NCBI GenBank assembly: GCA_037044905.1
Contig: JBAOKB010000020.1
Location: forward strand, 1,054,001 to 1,118,000
DNA: 64,000 bases
Direction of reading: 5' to 3'
From: Hortaea werneckii
Taxonomy: Eukaryota; Ascomycota; Dothideomycetes; Mycosphaerellales; Teratosphaeriaceae
Under the pieces are notes generated by a model. The model was not told where the DNA came from and did not search any database. It worked only from the letters and a program-made list of their open reading frames with translations. A program made the translations under genes and the position numbers. Each line of letters starts with the position of its first letter. Within the stretch, counting starts at the first letter, position 1. Below, piece after piece: positions 55,268 through 64,000 of the stretch.

Positions 55268-55946
55268 ATGTTCGCCGCACAAAAGATTCTGTCGAGGCCC
55301 TCGGCCTTCCAAGCTATCCGCCGCTTGCCACAGGCCGCGTCATTCCATGCCTCGCCGCGAGCATTCGTCAAAGTTGGCGACCAGATCCCCAATGTAGAGT
55401 TGATGGAAGGCTCGCCGGGCAACAAAGTGTCGATTGCAGATGAGCTTAAAGGCAAGGGCCTCATCATCGGCGTGCCTGCCGCTTTCTCCCCTTCATGCTC
55501 AGAGAAGCATATCCCTGGGTACATGGAGTACGCGAATCTGAAGGAAGCAGGCAACGTCTTCGTCGTCAGCGTGAATGGTAAGGCTTCGACTGGTCCTTCC
55601 TCGAAAATTTGATCAACACTGATCCTTCATGCAGACCCATTTGTCATGAAAGCCTGGGGGCTTACAATGGACCCGCAAGGAAAGAGCGGTATTCGTTTCC
55701 TTGCTGACCCCCACGCCACTTTAACCAATGCCCTTGATCTGGCATTCGATAGCACAGCAATCTTCGGCCAGCCTCGAAGCAAGAGATACGCGCTTGTCGT
55801 AGAGGGCGGCAAGGTTTCTGAAGCGCACGTCGAGCCAGACAATACCGGCGTGAACGGTAAGTAAACACCGCAACGAGCTGTGGAGCCCACCAACTGACTC
55901 TTTCATGCTAGTCTCCACGGCGAGCAAAGTTCTCGGGCGATCTTGA
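55268..55946 (+). CDS. Mitochondrial type II peroxiredoxin (PRX5-like, single cysteine)
   Basis: Three exons (55268-55577, 55635-55856, 55912-55946) with introns 55578-55634 and 55857-55911 encode 188 residues. The first about 30 residues are Arg/Ala/Ser-rich without acidic residues, a mitochondrial presequence ending near SFHASPRAF. The thioredoxin fold begins VKVGDQIPNVELMEG. The peroxidatic Cys77 lies in VPAAFSPSCSEKHIPGY, a PxxxSxxC form of the usual PxxxTxxC motif. PFVMKAWG and GIRFLADPHATLTNALDL are typical of the PRX5/AhpC-TSA type II group that includes Asp f 3-like fungal proteins. Cys77 is the only cysteine in the whole protein, so the enzyme should be a 1-Cys type resolved by glutathione or another thiol. 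It reduces H2O2 and alkyl hydroperoxides. Confidence 0.93.
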
Positions 55947-56195
55947 AGGAGATAACAAGCGTATTTACTTGTCGGACAGCGTTGATGCAGTGTATATAAT
56001 AGCCGGGCATGAGACAAGAAAGAGTTGTGCACAGCGCGTGCACAAATATTGAAGAAATGAAATAAATTTTCTGGCACAATGTTCTGTTGCATAGCCAGCT
56101 ATATACACTTGTTCTTGACGCCTCTAAGTCGTCTGATCACTGCCAACGCCTCGCTTCTGCGCAATCCTCTGGGTATCATCTCGTACACCGTCTGC

Positions 56196-58700
56196 TCATG
56201 ACATTCCAAGAAGGCCACCTTGCTGAGCAAACTTCAATTGATATTCTCGCAGGTCGGCCCACTGGCGAAGTTCGGCATCTTCGTCAGGGGGCTGATCCGG
56301 ATCGCTGTTAGCCGGGCTTACGCGCTCAAGCTTCATCAGAATCTTCAGGAAAGCGGACAGATATTCTTGCGCCTGCTGAGCTAGCTGGCCCTTACGTTGC
56401 TCGGGTGAATCAAGCAAAGTACTCGCGATGGACCGAATCTTCATTGTCTGGTACACCTGTTAGCTTGTTTTCCTCGCTGTCCGCTGTGCCTCTACTTACG
56501 AAGCTGTCACCATTCGGCTCCATGTTCACTTGGTTTATGCTGCTTAGAACAATGAGGAGATCTTTAACGATATCCTCACGCTCTTGACTCATCTCCTGTC
56601 CAGTGGTGTCAAAGTTGCTGGTCGCACCTTGTGGGAGCATGCCGTCAATACCAGCAGCGGTGATGCCGGTTGGTGAGTTGGGTTGTGAGCCTGGACGCGA
56701 CCGAGCCCGATCGTGAGCCTCACATAAGTTGAAAAACTTCTCCACAATGTAGGACCGCGTAGACAAGCTTGAAGCGTGGATATTAGCCTTTTGGATTTCG
56801 TACTGCATTCGTCTACGATCCTCTGGCGACTGTTGTGCGTCCGGACGCTGTGAAGGGTTCATGAGTGCTTGCGCCGGATCCCTCGGCATGTTCGGCTGGG
56901 CAAAATTCGGATAAAAGCCGTTGGTGCCGTTTTGCTGGTTCTGCTGACCGAATGGGCTGTCATTCGGATAGACCGTCAACTCCGTTGGCAACTCCGCGAT
57001 TGACTGCTTGCACCGACGAAGTGACTCATGAAGAACACGCTTCTGCCTCTCCCAGTCGATTACAGCATCAATGCCCCAAGCCATCTCCATGGTGGCCAAT
57101 GCGTTGTATGCGTTGAAGACGCGCACATTTGCGTTGAACCCAGCCATTATGGGTACTAACCCTGCGGGCTGCGCCTCGTTATGTGTTGGATAGATGCAAA
57201 AGTCGTCGACTTCTGCTGGGAGAGGTGGGTAAGGTTCAGTTGAGGTTGGAGGCGGAATGACAAGCTCGGCGAAGGACGCGCCCAGTTGTTGGATAGTCTT
57301 GACGCTGACAAACATGGTCCAGAAAATCCGACGGCCCATTTCCATGGTGATATTGTCAAGTTGTTGGTCGCCATTACCGTCGCTTCCTGCGCCATTGGCA
57401 CCAACTGCAGTCGGGAAATGACCCAGCTGCGTATGCGTTTGTTCCTTGGCCTTGTGAAGGCCTAGCGTCCTGAGGATGGTCAAACACTCGCCGAAGTAAA
57501 GGCGACCCAGGCGCCACCTAAAGGTATAAACACCCATCAGCGCGAGGAAGTAGCTGGTTGCTGCGTCGTAAACACTCAAAGTGTCGCTTTCCAAATAGCC
57601 GGGACCTCGGGCGGCGGCGCATACTTGCTGGCATCTTTGAACCAGACTCATATGATTTGGGAAAAGGCTCTCCCGCTTCTGCGCTTTGAGATGCAAACGC
57701 GGCTTGCGTGGGAATGAAGCGACGAGAGCACCGATCATAGATGCCAGCAACGCCAGGAATGACTTGTTGCTCAAGTCCTCTCTCCGCTTCCATGCTTCGC
57801 GGAAGCTTGGCTCGTGTGGGAATGGGCAGAGGGGGTGAATGTAGGTAAAGAAGTCATCAATCAACAAGTCGAGAGTCTCGACAGGGCAGATGGACTCTGC
57901 TGAGAGCTGCTGACCAGACGTGTGTGAGGAGAGAGCAGCAAGAGCCTGGGCAGCGTGAGTGGGTGATGACGGTGTTGACGACATGTGAGGGGATCCTGCG
58001 GCCTCTTCGAGGCGACGACGCTTGATGGCCTCCGCATGTCTATTCGGTGGCCCTCTCCGACGGCTCGGCCGATCAAAGGTACAAGGGATATCCAGCGCGG
58101 CACATGCGCGACAGGGAGGTCCACTCTCGTCGCACTTTGAACTAATCAGTATGCCATCACGGAGAAAAGCATGTTCACTCGTTGGGGACGTACCTTCACT
58201 TTTCTGATACTGCAGGAATCGCACGCTTTCCGGAGTCTGTTGGACTTTGCATGCTCGGGTGCTCCATGATGTTGGGCCGCATGGGCAGGTGCTAACCCGG
58301 CAGGCGCATGTACATGGGGTGTGCTCTGTTGGTGATGGAGATGCTGGGCAGCTTGCTGGATCTGCTGCCGTTGTTGTTCCTCCAGATGCGCATGTTGTTC
58401 CAGGTCCGCGGTGAAGTTCCGGAGCTGAGCGGCGTTCTGTTCGGGAGTTCCTGACTCAACCTTGGGGTAAGGTGGCGTACTCAAGTTGGCATACTGGAGT
58501 TGCTCCTGCTGCACCGGGTCCAGCAGCTGCTGCGCGCCCGCTGAAGCCGGGTAGAGGGCATTGTAGTGATGTTGATCTGGCTGTGGTGGCGGTGGATAAT
58601 TTGACATGGCCAGCATCCAATTATGGATCTGCCAGTAGCTGTTGTTCGACATTGGGTTAGTAATGTCGACAAAAGGCGAGCAGACAGCCGCCGCAGACAT
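56196..58700 (-). CDS. Zn2Cys6 transcription factor resembling COL-26/BglR
   Basis: Three exons (58194-58700, 56500-58134, 56196-56456) with introns 58135-58193 and 56457-56499 encode 800 residues. The N-terminal 155 residues are Gln/His/Pro-rich. The binuclear zinc cluster is ACDSCSIRKVKCDESGPPC continuing to RACAALDIPC, with all six cysteines in C-x2-C-x6-C-x6-C-x2-C-x6-C order; an intron falls just before the third cysteine. A basic linker follows (RRRGPPNRHAEAIKRRR). The fungal-specific regulatory domain starts near residue 230 (ICPVETLDLLIDDFFTYIHPLCPF) and includes MGRRIFWTMFVSVKTIQQL. The zinc-cluster wording and linker resemble COL-26/BglR, which controls glucose sensing and starch or cellulose use in filamentous fungi. 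That identification is from memory and moderate. A Zn2Cys6 regulator is certain. Confidence 0.93.
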
Positions 58701-61700
58701 TTTCGGCTTAAGGACGGGAGACAGGTATAAGACGGAGAAGGACCCCAGAACGGTAGCGTCTGCTGGTGCGAAGAAGGGCGAACCACGATGTGTAAATACG
58801 GCGAAGATACTCCAGATGGGTACTTACATGCACACAGATCAGCTGCCCACAGGCCGATTTAGCTGGGGATCCGCAGAAGGCACTTGCGCCCGAAGGTAGC
58901 CACACGAGACGATGCTCAGACCAGACGCCTATCGAATCGCAGGAGCAGCAGTGTAATGCCAACTCCTTGTGCAGCAGAGGATGGCTGCGCGAGCGATATC
59001 CGAGCTTCGAGTGAGGATGTTTTGCGAGAAAAGACGTGCAGATGGCAACGGCAGGGGCGGTAGAGCAGCGACAGGCAAACTCTATCACAATTAGACAGTG
59101 GCCAGGTCCCCTGTACGCGTTTAGCGCTCTAGTCGTCCCACTCACTGGCTGCCGTGCCTGAAACCAATTGTCGCAGGAGTGAAGGCATCATCCGAGCGGC
59201 GATGAAGTTGCAAAAGCTGCCGGCGCGCGCACGAGCCAGTCCCGCTTGGCGTCGTGACGCTTGAGCGAAAGACTAAGCTCCACTGATCAGGCTCATCCCG
59301 TGACTCCCGTCACTCTACGCAGAGAACAGCACTAGAAGAAGTTTCTGCAGCCCAGTCAAGCCCGTGCCATTGCCCGCCTCGAGCCGTCTCTGCTGCAGGA
59401 GAGCTGCGTGGCTTCGCCCGGTTTGGCAATTGCGTGCTTTACCTGTTCCTGACACTCCACTGCCAACTGGCCTCGGGTCCAGCGGAACCTGCGTGGTACC
59501 GATCCACCCTCCTTCCCCAGCAACGCGCAAATGGTGTCCATCATCTTGCGTGGTCCACTAACTGAATATCATGGCCCACGCGCCTACCGCCGGCAATCTC
59601 TTGCCCTCATCGCATACCTCATAGGAGGCGGTCTGGCCCATTCGGCTACGCGCCAGGCCATCCGGCGTACACCGGCCACAGATGGCATAGAAGGTCAGAA
59701 GAGCCTCGACTGCCTTAACCGCTTACCCGACCCCGAGTGAGCTCCAGCGCTGGCAGCAGCCAAAGTCAAGCGCGCATGTTCGCAACTCGCTCGCATAGCA
59801 CTCGCAGAAAGCTGTTGACTATCTCGGGTACGAACAGCTCAGAGTTTATCAAACTTACATCCAGCCTTACTACCCCACGAAACACTTGCTCTGTGCAGCT
59901 AATAATCACACACACGAGACGAGGCTCGCAGGCCCCATGAATCGTGCCAGGCGCTGTCTGTTTGAAGATCGAAGTTGCAAACTCTGTCTATAAGACGGCC
60001 AATCACCCTCACAACCTCCATGTCACAATTGCCTTCACCCCTCCGCTATCGGACTAGCTCTGCAACGGTCGCGGCCATCGTCCGCTTGCTCGAGCTGCTT
60101 TGGCTCAGCCTTTGGACATATTAATCGCAATCTTTGACCATGCCGTCATATACTTTCCTCCTGCAGACTATCAGCATTTTTCAAACCCGTCTAACCCCAA
60201 AAAGAAGCCACATCCTGTACATCCACGACACATCTACACATCCCGCGGCTTCCTTTGATTTTGCAGGCACCGCCAGAAAATATAGTTTTTTGCAAAGCGA
60301 CAGCATTATGCCAGCTAAGATCAAGCAACAAGGTAATGACTTCAGTATCAGCAAACAGAGTTCTTCTCTGTTTTGTCTGTAAGTTCGTCGGAGGTTTGTC
60401 GGTCCTCAATGCGTCTTGAGCGTTCGTCGGCTCGTTCGCCCTTGTTCAGCTAGTAGCACGTGGTACCAGCATGCTTTGCTCCAGATCTCTTTGTGCGAAT
60501 TCTGTCCCCTCGGAAAAGCTGGGGCAGCCACATGCCACACAACTGACACAACCATGGAACTCATTGTTGACGAGCTACATGGATTTCGTGGTCGCCAACG
60601 GTCGCGATGCGCAGCTCCGAGTCAGGACTTTGCGCACACTCCTTCAGACCCCTGCAACAACCTCATGACCGTTGGCATGCAATCTAGGCAAAGACAAGAC
60701 ACGGTCCGCCCTCCACTGTACTGTGCAGTATGATAAGAGCAGCATCATCATACCTGGGCTCCATAAAGCGTATTGATCTTGAGACCCAGACTGGACCCAT
60801 TCACTAGCATCTCCACTAAAGACGTCAAGAGCCTGTCTAACATCACAGTGCAAGTGAACCAACTGGCGAAGAGCAATAGACTTCCTAGACATCACGTACC
60901 AAGGAAGCCGATGTTGCGATCAATTCGAGCGAGGTTCGCAATCAGATATGCTTGTCGGAAGCGCCTACCTCATTCGTGAAAGATCATTCGTCAATTTAAC
61001 TCAAGCGGTGAACAGGCCTCTACACCTCCTAATTAATCGCTGCAAATAGATCGCCATGCTGTACAGGAGAGCTTCATCAACCGCGAGAAGCGAGCACATG
61101 GACAATAGAGTTCTTCTAGCGTTGATGTATCGAAGCTCACTTCAAACGCCAAACCCTGAAGGTACAAAGCACCAAGGGAGCGATTCTCAATGTACAGTGG
61201 TACACATGATCTTTTCGGCTCTGCACACCGCTTCCGGAATATTAAGGAAGCACTCGGGAGCGTCTCAGAACGCGCTAAGGCTAAGAAACGCGGCTCGTTC
61301 ATGCGGGTTGTCTCCACGCATGATCAACATCTCAGAAAGCTTTTCTCATACTCCCTGACGTGGACCTGGTATCATCCTCAACATCGTGATATGTGCGATA
61401 TCGGCGTCCCAGGAAAACAAGCATCACGATAAGTAAAAGCGGGCCATACTGTAGCCCTTCGGATATATTTTGTCATCGTATTCAAAACAAATTGCAAAGG
61501 ATTTGTTTGGCCATGTTCACCACATGACCGTGACTATCACTTCACCACTTGCTTGACTGCATGCTGATCGCAATGGAATGTAAGACCCCGTGACGCCAAG
61601 ATCCTGCTGACTACTCGTTGATGACTAAACGAGGTCGACGTCAGGCTACTAACACTACCTGTATATGCATGTGACAGCAAGGTATCACATGAAGACTTGC

Positions 61701-61911
61701 GACCGCTTTGAAACAACACGTGATTTGAAACTTCATTAGCAGAGTACGTGACTAAATCCGTGACAGCGCCGATGTGTATCAGGTCAAGGGGCGGAAAGCA
61801 TTGATCTGTGAAGCCTTTGGAGCCTCATTCTCAGACTTCCGCACAATGCGCGTGTGCTGTGCGCCGTCCCTGCATACCACATTCTAGTAGTTCAGGAGGG
61901 TCCAGAACAGC
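58701..61911. promoter_or_regulatory. 3.2 kb gene-free region upstream of the Zn2Cys6 gene
   Basis: Between divergent starts at 58700 and 61912 I find no convincing gene. Open frames up to 145 codons (minus, 58708-59145) and 105 codons (plus, 60416-60733) lack domains, plausible starts and splice continuity. The region may hold a long 5' UTR with upstream ORFs, a large promoter, or a non-coding transcript. No transposon or repeat was recognised. Confidence 0.45.
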
Positions 61912-62687
61912 ATGTACAAGCGTCCCGTAACATCCACTGGTTTGGCAGATAGTGGATGCCCCCACACGCGGCCGCCGGACCTGCTGATCAAGCGGCGACG
62001 AGTTGAGGACATGCCGGTGGAGGCTGGGCATGAACAGGCCGGGTCTGTTGGCGGAGGGATTGGCTGTGATCAACCTGCCGCCGCCTCGTTGCTTAACGCC
62101 ACACGTTGCAGATTGCTGGAGCTACCGCGCGAGATCAGGGACGAGGTATGTATTACGCACTCTCAGGGACTTGGAAGTGGTTCTTGCTGACCAAAGGGCC
62201 CCAGATCTGGTTGTTCACTGTTGTGGAGTGGATCCCTTTGGAGGCGGAGACAGACCGTCGTGACGCCGGCGAGCCATCATGGCTCCAGCGGGCACCGATC
62301 CGAATTGACCGGTTCAACACGCCGCTGCCTCCGGCCATTACCCGGTCATGTGTCCAGATCAGGGGTGAGACGCTGCCTCTTTACTACCAAAGCTGCAAGT
62401 TCGAATGTTGGCGTCCGAAACCCAATATTCATGACTGGAGCTTCAGCACCCTTGTGATGTGGTTGTTGAGCCTAGGTCCCGAAAGAACGTCATGGCTACG
62501 CGATGTCGTGCTGCTATACAAGCACGAAGCGGAACTAGAACACGGCATAGAAGAGGGTCTCCGAGAGTTTGATGTGCAAATGGACCAGAGCATCTTTAGC
62601 CATCGACGTGAGCTGAGTGAATACGAAATGAGCTATGAGCAGCTGGGCTTGCCGCGCCACTTTGGCAAGAAGCACGCCAGACGGTAA
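61912..62687 (+). CDS. 2EXR/F-box-like protein of unknown function
   Basis: Two exons (61912-62145, 62205-62687) with a 59 bp intron at 62146-62204 encode 238 residues. The splice joins LLELPREIRDE to IWLFTVVEW, recreating the signature found at the start of the many fungal proteins of the 2EXR/F-box-like class (LLxLPxEIRxxI). A later motif, PAITRSCVQIRGETLPLYYQSCKFEC, matches the second conserved block of that class (LTRxCRQIRxExLPLFY). The C-terminal 80 residues are charged and helical without a known domain. Such genes are very numerous in filamentous ascomycetes and almost all are uncharacterised; a role as a ubiquitin-ligase adaptor is only inferred from resemblance to F-boxes. The double motif match supports the gene model. 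Confidence 0.78.
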
Positions 62688-62989
62688 CGAGTTGTTGCCA
62701 ACACCGGCCCAAATTTCCAACTCGCCGAAGCGGCCTACAAGTATACTGTCTCAACAACGAGTTGTCGTATACCCCAAGCGGCGCGTCTAATATTGCTTTA
62801 GTGCTATGCAGGGTCCAAGAACTCGAGAACGCTCACATCATGACCCCGTGCGACATCAGTCAGACCCTTTCATGGCGGGCGAGGAGGGAGGGACCAGAAA
62901 ACGATCGGCATGGTTTTAAAATGAAGTCCGAGCGCAGTAGCCACAGAGCTGTTGTTCTGAACTTACATGAGGCTATTACTGTGGCTCTA
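62688..62989. other. Convergent intergenic 2EXR-like gene / RQC2
   Basis: This 302 bp between two stop codons holds 3' UTR sequence. The plus-strand frame at 62762-63316 runs mostly antisense to RQC2 and is a shadow. Confidence 0.5.
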
Positions 62990-64000
62990 TCATCTCGCTT
63001 TCTTACTACCTTTGCCTCTTCCGCCTCCTCCTTTACCTTTGCCTCCGCCTCCCTTCTTATCACCGCCGCCCCCACCTCCGCTCATCATAACCCTAACGCT
63101 CTTCACTGGGATGACACCAACAATCTCCGCCTCCTTCCAGCCCTTAATGAGCTCGGCTTCTCTCGGCCATATCTTCTCGTTGTCCTGAGATTGTTGATCG
63201 AGCTTCTTGTTGTCGCTGGAATCCTTTTGCCATCTTCCAAGAACTTCACGGATAGCCTTTCCTTTCTTCTGCTGCCCAGGCTGCATCTTCGCTTTGTACT
63301 TGTACTTGCCCAGTGAAGCCCATGGCGCACAAATCGGAATTGCCTCAAGAATCTCATCGCCGGGCAGCGGCGTGCCGACGAGCGAATCCAGCTGCGTCAA
63401 TTGCGCACTCTCTTCTTCGTCGAGGGCTTCAACACCCTCTTCAAGATTCAGCCGCCTGATTTCTTCAGCTTCTAGACCCTGCTTCTGTGCCTTCTGGTGC
63501 TGAGCTTTCCTCCGCATTCTAGCTTCTTCTGCCGTTTCTTGCTTCTCGATTTTGGCGGACGCCTCAGCTTCCCGCTTCTGCTCCGCGGCGCGCGAGCCTA
63601 GAAGCTGCATAGCCATTTCACGGTCTTCCTCATCCTGGTCGGCGTACTTTTGCGCAATCTTTTTGGCCTTGCCTTTTTTGCCACGGACTTTTGGTCCGCC
63701 TTTCTTCTTCTGCGCCGCTTGCGCAGCGGCTTTCCTGTGCTCTTTCCGTTCACGCGCAGAAGAGTCGCGACTCGCGCCCTGTGGAGCATCTGTTGTCTGC
63801 TCAGCTGCGGGTTTGGACGACACGTCAGCGGTGTCGTGTGCAAGAGAAGCTGTCTCAGCCCCCTCATCCGACGCAGCATCATCCTCGCTCTCCGAAGAGC
63901 TGTTTTTCTCCTGCTGGTCATCCTGATCCTCGAGCTTCGCTTCCTCTTTATCGCCCTGCAATGGATTGTTGGCCTCTGGGCGTGTGTGATCTTCATCTTC
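62990..64000 (-). CDS. RQC2: Ribosome quality control protein RQC2/Tae2 (NEMF), 3' part only
   Basis: The C-terminal portion of a minus-strand gene runs off the right edge; about 336 residues are visible. It starts in an acidic Ser-rich linker and passes a Lys/Ala/Gln-rich helical stretch (AAAQAAQKKKGGPKVRGKKG). The NFACT-C domain follows: LDSLVGTPLPGDEILEAIPICAPWASLGKYKYKAKMQPG, QQKKGKAIREVLGRW and WPREAELIKGWKEAEIVGVIPVKSVRVM. It ends in a Gly/Lys-rich tail. Rqc2/NEMF binds stalled 60S-peptidyl-tRNA complexes, recruits the ligase Ltn1 and directs C-terminal Ala/Thr (CAT) tailing. The N-terminal NFACT-N and coiled-coil parts should lie beyond position 64000. The NFACT-C match is strong and no internal break is seen. 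Confidence 0.92.
   Translation of the reverse strand, partial: EDEDHTRPEANNPLQGDKEEAKLEDQDDQQEKNSSSESEDDAASDEGAETASLAHDTADVSSKPAAEQTTDAPQGASRDSSARERKEHRKAAAQAAQKKKGGPKVRGKKGKAKKIAQKYADQDEEDREMAMQLLGSRAAEQKREAEASAKIEKQETAEEARMRRKAQHQKAQKQGLEAEEIRRLNLEEGVEALDEEESAQLTQLDSLVGTPLPGDEILEAIPICAPWASLGKYKYKAKMQPGQQKKGKAIREVLGRWQKDSSDNKKLDQQSQDNEKIWPREAELIKGWKEAEIVGVIPVKSVRVMMSGGGGGGDKKGGGGKGKGGGGRGKGSKKAR

Noticed and set aside
58708..59145. 145-codon minus frame as a gene
   Set aside because: It overlaps the expected leader of the Zn2Cys6 gene, has no domain, and its Cys/Ser/Arg-rich composition looks random.
62762..63316. 184-codon plus frame at the RQC2 3' end
   Set aside because: Mostly antisense to the NFACT-C coding exon; composition is that of a shadow frame.
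1..64000. Transposons, CRISPR arrays, biosynthetic clusters
   Set aside because: No transposase, reverse transcriptase, terminal repeats, spacer arrays or polyketide/peptide synthase genes were seen.

Overview
The window is nuclear DNA of a filamentous ascomycete (Pezizomycotina; possibly Dothideomycetes, low confidence). The signs are genes with short 43-160 bp introns carrying GT...CTAAC/CTGAC...AG signals, a galactofuranose gene pair, a fungal SKN7, an RPD3S-type PHD protein and a Zn2Cys6 regulator, no operons, and moderately GC-rich code with pyrimidine tracts and homopolymers between genes. I found 24 protein genes and no convincing tRNA, rRNA, transposon or CRISPR. Exon limits were worked out by hand from splice signals and by keeping reading frames joined.

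Layout, left to right: NMA111/HtrA protease (-); small SANT/Myb-like protein (-); an unknown acidic protein (+); UDP-galactopyranose mutase (-), divergent from a TPT-family transporter that is probably the UDP-galactofuranose transporter (+); trehalose-6-phosphate phosphatase TPS2 (-); EBP1/PA2G4-like protein (+); RCO1-like double-PHD protein (+), convergent with SNF5 (-); VPS74/GOLPH3 (-), with an apparent one-base frameshift; mitochondrial acyl carrier protein (-); an unknown intronless gene (+); nuclear FKBP (-), divergent from REV1 (+); RRP14/SURF6 (+), convergent with an acyl-CoA synthetase (-), which is divergent from a 3-hydroxyacyl-CoA dehydrogenase-like gene (+); a secreted repeat protein with a GC-AG intron (-); Ariadne RBR ubiquitin ligase (+); eIF2B epsilon (-); SKN7 (-), divergent from a single-cysteine peroxiredoxin (+); a Zn2Cys6 regulator resembling COL-26/BglR (-) behind a 3.2 kb gene-free stretch; a small 2EXR/F-box-like gene (+); and the 3' part of RQC2/Tae2 (-), cut by the window edge.

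Most of this is core housekeeping: chromatin (SNF5, RCO1, FKBP), ribosome and translation (RRP14, EBP1, eIF2B epsilon, RQC2), Golgi and cell wall (UGM, transporter, VPS74), stress (TPS2, SKN7, peroxiredoxin, NMA111) and DNA damage tolerance (REV1). Three divergent pairs have related functions: galactofuranose supply and transport, oxidative-stress regulator and peroxidase, and CoA-ester metabolism. No obviously new multigene system was seen. The points most worth checking are the VPS74 frameshift, a possible mitochondrial/nuclear double start in NMA111, the GC-AG intron and repeats of the secreted protein, three ubiquitin-binding-like motifs in REV1, and two conserved-looking genes of unknown function.
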